NCBI GenBank assembly: GCA_934168005.1
Contig: CAKPMN010000022.1
Location: 1 to 12,267 of the forward strand
From: an uncultured Bacilli bacterium
GTDB lineage: Bacteria; Bacillota_I; Bacilli_A; RF39; UBA660
Direction: 5' to 3'
DNA length: 12,267 nt
Shown here: positions 1 to 5,236 of the stretch, one piece after another
Numbering within the stretch: the stretch's first letter is position 1
How the letters are laid out: every line of letters begins with the position of its first letter
Notes under the pieces: generated by a model
Database searches by the model: none
The model's input: the letters and a program-made list of their open reading frames with translations, nothing else
Told to the model about the DNA's origin: nothing
Made by a program: the position numbers and the translations under genes

Positions 1-67
1 GATTGTCCTGTTAATACTTATTATATCCTTTAAATCTTATTGGAGGGTAAATTCTGCTACTGAATAA
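1..67 (+). other. Possible 3' end of an upstream gene
   Basis: One plus-strand frame is open from base 2 to a TAA at 65-67 (21 residues, hydrophobic at first, ending in SATE), just before a terminator hairpin. Another frame is open from base 1 to a TAA at 31-33. In such AT-rich DNA either could be chance, and codons such as CTG, GTC and AGG are uncommon in the neighbouring genes. No family can be recognised from so short a stretch. Confidence 0.25.
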
Positions 68-68
68 T

Positions 69-96
69 AAAAAGACTCATAAAAATGAGCCTTTTT
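69..96 (-). terminator. Terminator of the TspO gene, possibly bidirectional
   Basis: Arms 69-80 and 85-96 pair around a 4-nt loop. On the minus strand the only imperfect pair is a G-T wobble, and the hairpin is bounded by T and A runs on both sides. It lies directly after the TspO stop codon and could also stop plus-strand transcription entering the window. Confidence 0.75.
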
Positions 97-97
97 G

Positions 98-553
98 TTA
101 TAAATTCATAAAGTATATAGCTAAACTAAGAACAACTGCATAACCACTAAAGATGGTATAAGGTATTAAAAATTTAGAAGAAAGATTATTTAATTCTTTA
201 GATTCATAATATAAGAATAATGAAGTAATAAAGATTAAAACACAATCAACAAAACCTAGAAAAGGACTTTTAAAATAGAAGAACAAAACTAAATACAATT
301 GATTAAAAATATAATTAAAAATTAAACTACTTTTATAATCTTTTTCGTATTTAATATAATTATTACAAACTAAGATAGTAATACTAATGGCTATTAAAAA
401 ATAAAGAGTAAACCAAACAATAGAAAAAAATTGACTAGGTAATGCGAAAAAAGGCTTATTTATATCTTTATAATAACCAAAATTAGAAGAAAAGATAAAA
501 CCAGATAAAAGCCACGGAACAAAAGAAATAACAAAAGTCCAAAAACGTTTCAA
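98..553 (-). CDS. tspO: TspO/MBR family (tryptophan-rich sensory) membrane protein
   Basis: A 151-aa protein that is almost entirely hydrophobic, with about five membrane segments, matching the usual size and topology of TspO/MBR proteins. Family landmarks are the KPFFALP stretch (about 33-39) followed by SIVWFTLYFL (44-53), the NQLYLVLFFYFKSP region (84-97) and the late LIPYTIFSGYAVVLS segment (129-143). Known family members bind porphyrins and related ligands; the physiological role in Firmicutes is unclear. Only three tryptophans are present, few for the family. The start is a TTG (551-553), supported by a GAGGTG ribosome site (complement of 561-566) 7 nt upstream, with no better ATG nearby. 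It is divergent from the rhomboid gene, with a 65-bp spacer. Assignment is at family level. Confidence 0.82.
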   Translation of the reverse strand: MKRFWTFVISFVPWLLSGFIFSSNFGYYKDINKPFFALPSQFFSIVWFTLYFLIAISITILVCNNYIKYEKDYKSSLIFNYIFNQLYLVLFFYFKSPFLGFVDCVLIFITSLFLYYESKELNNLSSKFLIPYTIFSGYAVVLSLAIYFMNL

Positions 554-566
554 AAACTCTCACCTC

Positions 567-595
567 TTTACAAAATATATGCCTTTTAGTATAAT
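567..595 (+). promoter_or_regulatory. SigA-type promoter of the rhomboid gene
   Basis: TTTACA (567-572), a 17-bp spacer and a perfect TATAAT (590-595). The predicted start near 602 gives a leader of only about 17 nt, with the ribosome site GAGGA beginning at 605. Confidence 0.75.
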
Positions 596-618
596 AATAT
601 ACACGAGGACGTGATTAT

Positions 619-1782
619 ATGGAAGAAATACAACTTGGAAAAAATGATGAAGTTGTAATGAAATTGCTTCATTATTTTATAACAGAACAAGGATATAATC
701 CAATTATATTACATGGAGCCAAAGATGAAATTTGGTTGGAAAATATGGATAGTGAATATGAAATAGTACGTATAGTATCTGGATATATTCATAATAATGA
801 ACAATTGAATTTTGACTTATTTAGAACAAAACAAATCCTTAAGAAAATAAAAAAATCAACATTCTCTTTAAAGGTTAATACATTAAGTTTATTTGTAAAT
901 CTAGGGGATAATGTAAAAATAGAAGAATTTAAGGATTTTCCAAAAATTGATATAGCAAGCATAAATACTATAGATGACATAAATAAATATGACTTTATAA
1001 TTAAAGCTTTTCCAAATATAACAATAGAAACAGATTTTAAAGAAGAGGGTATGAACTTATTCTTTAAAATAACAGAAGAAATTGCAAAGAAAAATCAAGA
1101 ATCAACAAATAAAGCAGAAGACGTATTTAAAAGAAAAAAGCCAGTAGTAACAACAATAATAATTTTATTAAACATGATTATATTCCTGCTTATGTATATA
1201 TTAGGAAATGGATCAGAAGATGCATTAACATTACTAAAATTTGGAGCTAACATAAGAAGCTTAACAACAGCAGGTGACTATTATAGATTAATAACATATG
1301 CTTTCTTGCATATCGGATTAATTCATCTATTATGTAATATGTATTCACTATATATAATAGGAAGTCAAATAGAAAACTTTTATGGAAAAATAAAGTATAT
1401 AATAATTTACCTATTTAGTGCAGTATGTGGTGGACTATTATCTATCGCCACAACAAATTCATTGTCAGCAGGAGCATCTGGAGCAATATTTGGACTATTT
1501 GGAGCACTATTATACTTTGGATACCATTATCGTGTATACTTAGGTAGTGTTATGAAGTCACAAGTAATTCCGTTAATTATATTTAACTTACTTTTAGGAG
1601 CAATGCTTCCAAGCATAGATAATTTTTGTCATATAGGTGGACTAATAGGTGGACTATTAATCTCATCAGCACTTGGACTTAAATATAAAGAAAGTACATT
1701 TGAGAAAATAAATGGTGGCATTTTAACTATTATATTCTTTAGCTTTTTAATATATTTAGCTTTCTTTATGGAATTAGTATAG
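619..1782 (+). CDS. Rhomboid family intramembrane serine protease (GluP/YqgP-like)
   Basis: A 387-aa protein with a soluble N-terminal region (1-175) and a multi-span rhomboid domain (about 176-385). Rhomboids cleave membrane protein segments within the bilayer with a Ser-His dyad. The dyad is visible: the GASG motif places the nucleophile at Ser287, and HIGGLIGG supplies His338. The upstream HIGLIHLLCN motif (His231, His236, Asn240) is the family's oxyanion/loop signature, so the enzyme looks intact. The N-terminal region resembles in size the cytosolic domain of Bacillus GluP, but the C-terminal TPR repeats of that protein are absent. The ATG at 619 has a GAGG site 10 nt upstream. Substrates cannot be inferred. 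The gene appears monocistronic, with its own promoter and a terminator that overlaps the stop codon. Confidence 0.92.
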   Translation: MEEIQLGKNDEVVMKLLHYFITEQGYNPIILHGAKDEIWLENMDSEYEIVRIVSGYIHNNEQLNFDLFRTKQILKKIKKSTFSLKVNTLSLFVNLGDNVKIEEFKDFPKIDIASINTIDDINKYDFIIKAFPNITIETDFKEEGMNLFFKITEEIAKKNQESTNKAEDVFKRKKPVVTTIIILLNMIIFLLMYILGNGSEDALTLLKFGANIRSLTTAGDYYRLITYAFLHIGLIHLLCNMYSLYIIGSQIENFYGKIKYIIIYLFSAVCGGLLSIATTNSLSAGASGAIFGLFGALLYFGYHYRVYLGSVMKSQVIPLIIFNLLLGAMLPSIDNFCHIGGLIGGLLISSALGLKYKESTFEKINGGILTIIFFSFLIYLAFFMELV

Positions 1783-1801
1783 TTTACACTATACTTTTTT
1801 T
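1776..1801 (+). terminator. Terminator of the rhomboid gene
   Basis: An 8-bp perfect stem (1776-1783 with 1788-1795), TTAC loop and a T-run to 1801. It contains the rhomboid TAG stop, and its loop overlaps the -35 box of the next promoter. Confidence 0.8.
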
Positions 1802-1811
1802 GTGGTATTAT
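1783..1811 (+). promoter_or_regulatory. Promoter of the HD-domain gene, nested in a terminator
   Basis: TTTACA (1783-1788), 17-bp spacer, TATTAT (1806-1811) with the extended TGG element at 1803-1805. The predicted start is near 1818, which argues that translation begins at the ATG at 1827 rather than at the upstream GTG. Confidence 0.6.
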
Positions 1812-1826
1812 TAAGTAGTGATTTAT

Positions 1827-2330
1827 ATGAAGATAGTAGAAAATGATTATAATTATTCAATGATAGTCCAAGATATATTAACTAATGAAGACTTTTGTAA
1901 ACTTAAATACATAGAACATCATGCAACTACAAAATATGCTCATTCAATTAGAGTATCTTATCATGCATATAGGATAACAAAAATGCTTCACCTAGATTAT
2001 ATTAAAACAGCACGTGCTGGACTATTACACGATTTTGCCATATCCAAAAATGGTAGAACAGAAATAGAAAGATTTAAAGATACATTTACGCATCCAAAAC
2101 AAGCTTTAATAGAAAGTAAAAAAAGATTTAACTTAACTGAATTAGAGGAAAATATAATAATATCCCATATGTTTCCAACTTATACAGCCCTTCCAAAGTA
2201 CCTAGAAAGCTGGATAGTTGTATTAACTGATAAAACAATAGGCTTAAAAGAATTACTTGGAAAACTAAAATATAAATTATCTTACTATAAGAATATTTAT
2301 ATATTGTGTATTTTTAATATAATAAAATAA
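1827..2330 (+). CDS. HD-domain metal-dependent phosphohydrolase
   Basis: A 167-aa protein made of one HD domain. The metal-binding pattern is present; numbered from the GTG three codons upstream of the chosen start: His42 in YAHSIRVS, His71-Asp72 in LLHDF, His92 in FTHP, His117 in ISHMFP and Asp138 in LTDK. HD proteins of this size hydrolyse phosphomonoesters or phosphodiesters of nucleotides; the substrate cannot be named, although the layout recalls YqeK-type nucleotide hydrolases. I chose the ATG at 1827 over the GTG at 1818 because the predicted transcription start falls on the GTG and the only ribosome-site-like sequence (AAGTAGTGAT, 1813-1822) suits the ATG. The C-terminal tail is hydrophobic. 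The gene has its own promoter and terminator. Confidence 0.8.
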   Translation: MKIVENDYNYSMIVQDILTNEDFCKLKYIEHHATTKYAHSIRVSYHAYRITKMLHLDYIKTARAGLLHDFAISKNGRTEIERFKDTFTHPKQALIESKKRFNLTELEENIIISHMFPTYTALPKYLESWIVVLTDKTIGLKELLGKLKYKLSYYKNIYILCIFNIIK

Positions 2331-2351
2331 GTTGAAAAACTTATTTTTTTT
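2326..2351 (+). terminator. Terminator of the HD-domain gene
   Basis: An 8-bp perfect stem (2326-2333 with 2338-2345), GAAA tetraloop, then T's to 2351. The TAA stop (2328-2330) sits inside the left arm. Confidence 0.85.
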
Positions 2352-2361
2352 GTGCTAGAAT
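2332..2361 (+). promoter_or_regulatory. Promoter of the peptidase-like gene, nested in a terminator
   Basis: TTGAAA (2332-2337, overlapping the terminator loop), 18-bp spacer, TAGAAT (2356-2361) with extended TGC at 2353-2355. The predicted start near 2368 falls on the ribosome site AAGGAGG (2366-2372), so the leader would be only about 10 nt. Confidence 0.5.
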
Positions 2362-2376
2362 TATAAAGGAGGCAGT

Positions 2377-3423
2377 ATGAAAGCAAGTACAAAAAATATT
2401 AGTATCTATGCAGATGTAGAAATAGAAAATATAGATTATATATTAGAAACGCTAGAAAATAGTTTGATAGAATATTTAAAATTTTTCAAAATTGATAAGT
2501 TTTCAAAAATAGAAATAAATATATATAAAAACCAAGACGAATATGAAGAAAATATGTATCAACTTGGTTTTGAAGAAAATGTAGCATTTGATCCAATTAA
2601 TAAGAATATATATTGTGTATATGATAAAAGCAAAATATTAATATATTTAAAACAGCAATTAGTTCATATGATATTTTATGAAGTCTATAAAGATAAGTAT
2701 GGAAATAAAGAATGGTTAGAAAATGGACTAACAAAATATTTATCAAGTAAAAAATTAAATGATAATGAATTTAGAAATTGGTTTATAGCAAGAATAGCCT
2801 TAAAAGATACATCAGAATATTCAAAAGAAAATATTAAAGATATTGGTTATTTATTAGTTAAATACATAAATGACTACTATGGAAAAAGCTACCTAGAAAA
2901 TATAATTCAAAACAAAGAAGAATTAGAAAAACTAGAGCAAACAATTTTTAATTCTGCACTAAGTTATTACAATAAACTATTTAAAATAGATAAAATTAAA
3001 AACAATATAGCAGATATCAAAACAATAGATGAACTAATAGATTATATTAATCTAAACTATACATATGGCTGGTATGATAGAAATGAAGTTAATCATAAAG
3101 AAAAACAAACAGAAGAATATTATACAAGAAGTGTAGATGAAATAATAAGAACAAAAGAAGCAACATCATTTGAAAGAGCAATACTCGCATCATCAATATT
3201 AACAAATTTAAAAATTGAAAACAAAGTAGTAGTAGATATAGACAAAATGATAGCATATCCATTAATTAAGCAATTAGATTGGAAACAATTAAATTGGAAG
3301 TTAGGACTAGTAGATTATGAAAGAAAAGAAAATCTAATAGAAATAGATACAATTCCAGTTAACTTAAGCTTCGAAGAACTAAAAGAATATATAAAAAATC
3401 ACAAAGATTATAAACAAAAATAA
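2377..3423 (+). CDS. Degenerate gluzincin (peptidase-MA-like) protein with a second, transglutaminase-like region
   Basis: A 348-aa soluble protein with no signal peptide or membrane segment. Residues about 45-180 have the layout of peptidase-MA/M1-like domains: a helix where HExxH is expected, then WLxxGLxxYLS, then GYLLVKYINDYYGKSYLENI, a typical post-active-site stretch. The catalytic residues are lost: HExxH reads QQLVH (93-97), keeping only the last His, and the Glu of WLxEG is Asn116. The C-terminal part (about 215-340) loosely resembles a transglutaminase-like fold (SVDEIIRTKEATSFERAILASSIL), again with Ser264 where the Cys is expected. It is probably non-enzymatic, with a binding or scaffold role; the C-terminal call is speculative. 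AAGGAGG at 2366-2372 fixes the ATG. It stands between the HD gene and the tRNA with no obvious partner. Confidence 0.6.
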   Translation: MKASTKNISIYADVEIENIDYILETLENSLIEYLKFFKIDKFSKIEINIYKNQDEYEENMYQLGFEENVAFDPINKNIYCVYDKSKILIYLKQQLVHMIFYEVYKDKYGNKEWLENGLTKYLSSKKLNDNEFRNWFIARIALKDTSEYSKENIKDIGYLLVKYINDYYGKSYLENIIQNKEELEKLEQTIFNSALSYYNKLFKIDKIKNNIADIKTIDELIDYINLNYTYGWYDRNEVNHKEKQTEEYYTRSVDEIIRTKEATSFERAILASSILTNLKIENKVVVDIDKMIAYPLIKQLDWKQLNWKLGLVDYERKENLIEIDTIPVNLSFEELKEYIKNHKDYKQK

Positions 3424-3429
3424 AAATTA

Positions 3430-3438
3430 TGTTATAAT
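3430..3438 (+). promoter_or_regulatory. Extended -10 promoter of tRNA-Arg
   Basis: TGT followed by a perfect TATAAT (3433-3438); no good -35 is visible. The predicted start near 3445 lies about 2 nt before the mature tRNA end. Confidence 0.65.
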
Positions 3439-3446
3439 TAATGTGT

Positions 3447-3523
3447 GTCCTAGTAGCTCAGTAGGATAGAGCAATTGCCTCCTAAGCAATAGGTCGTTGG
3501 TTCGATTCCAATCTAGGACGCCA
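3447..3523 (+). tRNA. tRNA-Arg (anticodon CCU)
   Basis: A 77-nt tRNA with encoded CCA. The 7-bp acceptor GTCCTAG pairs with CTAGGAC. The D arm starts GCTCAG. The anticodon stem ATTGC/GCAAT encloses the loop CTCCTAA, with anticodon CCT at 3481-3483 reading AGG codons. The T arm GTTGG/CCAAT carries the TTCGATT loop. All arms pair well, so the gene is functional. Its 3' end (from 3490) is repeated 1662 bp downstream, marking it as the integration site of the following element; the tRNA is kept intact by the copy of its 3' end carried by the element. Confidence 0.97.
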
Positions 3524-3525
3524 TT
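3490..3525 (+). repeat. Left attachment repeat (att core) in the tRNA 3' end
   Basis: These 36 nt (last base of the anticodon stem, variable loop, T arm, acceptor 3' strand, CCA, plus TT) are identical to 5152-5187. Allowing three mismatches (3526, 3544, 3549) the match extends through the terminator to 3559, that is 67 of 70 positions. Confidence 0.9.
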
Positions 3526-3535
3526 AAAAAAAATC

Positions 3536-3559
3536 AAAGACTTGTCAAAAGTCTTTTTT
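3536..3559 (+). terminator. Terminator of tRNA-Arg (element-side copy)
   Basis: AAAGACTT (3536-3543) pairs with AAGTCTTT (3549-3556) around loop GTCAA, followed by T's to 3559. A near copy sits at 5198-5222. Confidence 0.85.
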
Positions 3560-3570
3560 AATGTTATTAT
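3542..3570 (+). promoter_or_regulatory. Promoter of the putative antisense antitoxin RNA
   Basis: TTGTCA (3542-3547, in the tRNA terminator loop), 17-bp spacer, TATTAT (3565-3570) with extended TGT at 3562-3564. The equivalent position at the right repeat reads TTATCA and has no -10 behind it, so only the element side forms this promoter. Confidence 0.6.
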
Positions 3571-3596
3571 TAGTATGTAAGCAAGAAAACTTGCAT

Positions 3597-3639
3597 AAAA
3601 TAAAAAAATGAATACTTAACAGTGCAAAGTTGAGTACTC
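3597..3639 (-). terminator. Terminator of the toxin-like peptide mRNA
   Basis: Read on the minus strand, an 11-position stem (3639-3629 with 3620-3610, one mismatch and one G-T pair), 8-nt loop, then A and seven T's (3608-3602) and a further T-run. The 3610-3620 arm is also complementary to the 5' UTR of the same mRNA. Confidence 0.7.
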
Positions 3640-3652
3640 ACCAATTGGTTTC

Positions 3653-3690
3653 GCACTTAATCTTGTTAGATTGAGTGCATTTTCTTTTTA
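3653..3690 (+). terminator. Terminator of the antisense RNA
   Basis: An 11-bp stem (3653-3663 with 3668-3678, one G-T pair), TGTT loop, then ATTTTCTTTTT. The T-rich tail is on the plus strand only. Confidence 0.75.
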
Positions 3691-3700
3691 TAATTCATTA

Positions 3701-3775
3701 TCATTTAAATAATAGAAGTATAAGTAGAAGGATGATAATGATTAGAGCAAAGATTAAAAAATCTTTCTTAGTCAT
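3701..3775 (-). CDS. Putative type I toxin: 24-aa hydrophobic membrane peptide
   Basis: The 24-codon frame starts at ATG (3775-3773) and ends in TGA (3703-3701). The peptide begins MTKKDFLIF, continues as an unbroken run of Ile and Leu and ends FK: a charged N-terminus followed by one membrane helix of about 18 residues. This is the form of type I toxins such as Ibs, ShoB, TisB or Fst, which act by inserting into the cell's own membrane. The ribosome site GGAGG lies 7 nt upstream and is unusually strong, but is enclosed in a perfect 6-bp hairpin. The frame has its own strong promoter (3830-3858) and terminator (3597-3639), and a converging antisense RNA. I recognise the architecture rather than a named family. 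A short regulatory membrane peptide without toxicity is the alternative. Confidence 0.7.
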   Translation of the reverse strand: MTKKDFLIFALIIIILLLILLLFK

Positions 3776-3781
3776 TTCACC

Positions 3782-3797
3782 ACCTCCTTTCGGAGGT
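3782..3797 (-). promoter_or_regulatory. Hairpin sequestering the toxin ribosome binding site
   Basis: On the minus strand ACCTCC-GAAA-GGAGGT forms a perfect 6-bp stem with a stable GAAA tetraloop. Its 3' arm is the Shine-Dalgarno of the 24-aa peptide. Sequestration of this kind keeps type I toxin mRNAs poorly translated until refolding or processing. Confidence 0.8.
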
Positions 3798-3829
3798 AAG
3801 CACTCAACTGTTAAAGTATTCCTAAACAA

Positions 3830-3858
3830 ATTATACCAAAACATATGTTCATAATCAA
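3830..3858 (-). promoter_or_regulatory. Promoter of the toxin-like peptide
   Basis: Minus strand: TTGATT (complement of 3853-3858), 17-bp spacer, perfect TATAAT (complement of 3830-3835) preceded by extended TGG. The predicted start near 3823 gives a 5' UTR of about 47 nt. It is the strongest-looking promoter in the inserted segment. Confidence 0.8.
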
Positions 3859-3922
3859 CAAATTTCGTTAGATTTAATGATAAAGAAATACGAATAGATA
3901 TATTTATATTTATTTTTTTTTA

Positions 3923-3931
3923 TGTTATAAT
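3923..3931 (+). promoter_or_regulatory. Extended -10 promoter of the 376-aa island gene
   Basis: TGT plus perfect TATAAT (3926-3931); the -35 region is only T/A-rich. The predicted start near 3938 leaves about 18 nt before the ATG at 3956. It is divergent from the toxin promoter. Confidence 0.6.
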
Positions 3932-3955
3932 ACTTGAAATTTGAAGGTGATTATT

Positions 3956-5086
3956 ATGATAAAATACATTCCACAATTAGAAAATAGAGATGAGTATTAC
4001 TTACCTTTAATAGATATATTTGAACCTGGAAAGGCTGATTGTGAATTTAAAATACCATTATCTTTTTTTATAAAAAATAAAGACTTATTTGAAGAAATTA
4101 AGAATTATATAAATTTATTTAAGAAAATTGACATTATGAGTTATTTTGATAAAAATTCTTTTCAAAGTTATGAATCTTATAGGGTAGCTTGTGATAATTT
4201 ACAAGAATACAATTTAATTAATGAAGAATTATATTGGGTAATACAAGAATATGATAGAATAGATTTCGAAGCAAGTGATTTAGAAAATATTATATCCATG
4301 ACGCTAAGAATATTAAGATTGTTAGAGGAGGTATATCCTCATAATAAAGATATATATATAAAATCTATTGATAAATTTAAAATTGCACTGGAAGAATTAA
4401 ATAAACTTGGTTCAATCGTTTATGATAGGGAAGCAGTAAAATATAAAAAAGTATTTTTACCAGATTCTTGGTTTATTCTCCCTAATCAAGTTTTATATAA
4501 TACAGGTAACGGACATAAAGGTAGTAATTTAATTTATGATTTTTATAATACTATTGATAGTTCAATAAAACACTCAAAAAATTTAGATGGCATGTTTACT
4601 TATTTTTTTAATTTAGCCAAAAAAATAAAAGAGGATGGTTTTACATCAGGACATTTTAAAAGTTATATAAATCTTATTTATTTTCCTGTATATACTGATA
4701 CTACACATGAAATTCCTACATGTCATGAAAAATATACATTAGACCATTTAGTTGGTATAGTAATGGCTCATGCTTATTTTTATAAATTTTTTGCAAATAT
4801 GCAAAAGTATTGTGTAGATCCAAAATTAGAATTTAATAAATTAAAAGAAATGACAAATAATGAAGTGAATGATATTTTTGTTAGATGCTGCGGCTTTCAT
4901 AAAGTCGAAAGTCAACTTAAGAAAACAATTACAACAAGTGATGTTAATTATAAGGATTTATTTAAGGAATATATAGATAAAGGATGGAATGTTGTTTTTA
5001 TTCCACCAATTATAATTAAAAGAGATTTAGGTGTAATTTCGGAATTAGATATGGAATCACCATTTGTAAAAAAATATATGAAATAA
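3956..5086 (+). CDS. Protein of unknown function, cargo of the tRNA-Arg island
   Basis: I do not recognise a family for this 376-aa protein. It looks soluble: no signal peptide, no membrane segment, many Lys, Glu, Asp and aromatic residues. The N-terminal half is mainly helical and charged. The second half is richer in distinctive residues: PDSWFILPNQVLYNTGNGHKG (about 169-189), a Cys-His stretch TCHEKYTLDHLVGIVMAHAY (255-274) and RCCGFHK (310-316), which together could bind a metal but match no zinc finger I can name. The ATG at 3956 is preferred over an in-frame TTG at 3941 because AAGGTGA (3944-3950) is the ribosome site for the ATG. Codon use is unlike the flanking genes (more ATT, CCT, ACT, GGT; almost no CTA). 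As the only large gene of a TA-bearing island it may be a defence or fitness cargo gene, but nothing in the sequence proves that. Confidence 0.75.
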   Translation: MIKYIPQLENRDEYYLPLIDIFEPGKADCEFKIPLSFFIKNKDLFEEIKNYINLFKKIDIMSYFDKNSFQSYESYRVACDNLQEYNLINEELYWVIQEYDRIDFEASDLENIISMTLRILRLLEEVYPHNKDIYIKSIDKFKIALEELNKLGSIVYDREAVKYKKVFLPDSWFILPNQVLYNTGNGHKGSNLIYDFYNTIDSSIKHSKNLDGMFTYFFNLAKKIKEDGFTSGHFKSYINLIYFPVYTDTTHEIPTCHEKYTLDHLVGIVMAHAYFYKFFANMQKYCVDPKLEFNKLKEMTNNEVNDIFVRCCGFHKVESQLKKTITTSDVNYKDLFKEYIDKGWNVVFIPPIIIKRDLGVISELDMESPFVKKYMK

Positions 5087-5094
5087 TTATGTTT

Positions 5095-5139
5095 TTTATC
5101 AGAACAGGATAGGGTGTTTGTATCACTTTTTCTGATAAA
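5095..5139. repeat. 45-nt palindrome near the right end of the island
   Basis: A perfect 10-bp inverted repeat, TTTATCAGAA (5095-5104) and TTCTGATAAA (5130-5139), with an inner GATA/TATC pair (5108-5111, 5121-5124). There is no T-run on either strand, so it is a poor terminator. It lies 12 bp inside the right att repeat, where recombinase or excisionase arm sites can occur, but its role is unknown. Confidence 0.55.
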
Positions 5140-5151
5140 TCATTATTTTAT

Positions 5152-5187
5152 TAGGTCGTTGGTTCGATTCCAATCTAGGACGCCATT
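5152..5187 (+). repeat. Right attachment repeat: tRNA-Arg 3' end remnant
   Basis: Identical to 3490-3525 (last 34 nt of the tRNA plus TT). It has no 5' half, D arm or anticodon, so it is not a tRNA gene. In the usual scheme this is the displaced original chromosomal 3' end of the tRNA. Confidence 0.9.
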
Positions 5188-5197
5188 TAAAAAAATC

Positions 5198-5222
5198 AAA
5201 GACTTATCAAGAGTCTTTTTTT
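5198..5222 (+). terminator. Displaced original tRNA terminator
   Basis: AAAGACTT (5198-5205) and GAGTCTTT (5211-5218) pair around ATCAA, followed by T's to 5222. It is a copy of 3536-3559 with two changes and could terminate the 376-aa gene. Confidence 0.8.
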
Positions 5223-5236
5223 GATATTTTTATCTA

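Larger units (their letters stand above)
3577..3690 (+). ncRNA. Putative antisense antitoxin RNA of a type I TA module
   Basis: The predicted transcript of about 110 nt starts near 3577 (promoter 3542-3570) and ends at the terminator 3653-3690. It opens with a small hairpin, GCAAG-AAAA-CTTGC (3581-3594). It runs convergently against the minus-strand peptide mRNA and would overlap the last 90 or so nt of that mRNA's 3' UTR, without reaching the coding part (3701-3775). This tail-to-tail arrangement is that of txpA/RatA, bsrG/SR4 and Fst-type modules. No convincing coding sequence is seen in it. Existence and ends are inferred from promoter and terminator signals only. Confidence 0.55.
3610..3821. 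repeat. Inverted repeat linking the 5' and 3' ends of the peptide mRNA
   Basis: GAATACTTAACAG at 3610-3622 is repeated in inverted form at 3808-3821, with one extra T. In the minus-strand mRNA this gives about 13 bp of pairing between the extreme 5' end and the terminator arm. A second patch, TTGAGTGC in the 5' UTR (3807-3800), can pair with GCACTCAA (3678-3671) in the 3' UTR. Long-range 5'-3' pairing that blocks translation is a known feature of type I toxin mRNAs. Confidence 0.7.
3526..5187. mobile_element. Integrase-less 1.66-kb island inserted at tRNA-Arg(CCU)
   Basis: The interval is bounded by exact 36-bp direct repeats of the tRNA 3' end, the classic result of tyrosine-recombinase integration into a tRNA gene. 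Inside are a putative type I toxin-antitoxin module (about 3577-3858), a 376-aa gene of unknown function (3956-5086) and a 45-nt palindrome near the right end. No integrase, excisionase, replication or mobilisation gene is present, and no room remains for one. It could be a satellite moved in trans by another element's integrase, or a remnant from which the integrase was deleted. Codon use in the large gene (ATT, CCT, ACT, GGT, TCT) differs from the flanking genes (ATA, CCA, ACA, GGA, TCA), supporting transfer. Confidence 0.8.

Noticed and set aside
3941..3955. TTG start for the island gene, adding five residues
   Set aside because: The TTG overlaps the ribosome site AAGGTGA (3944-3950), which is correctly spaced for the ATG at 3956.
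3560..3955. CRISPR array or iteron-like origin in the repeat-rich stretch after the tRNA
   Set aside because: The repeats are inverted and few, and are explained by the peptide mRNA, its antisense RNA and their terminators; there are no regular spacers or tandem iterons.
5152..5222. A second tRNA gene, suggested by the tRNA-like sequence and CCA
   Set aside because: Only the 3' part (variable loop, T arm, acceptor 3' strand) is present; the upstream bases are island sequence with no D arm or anticodon. It is an att remnant.
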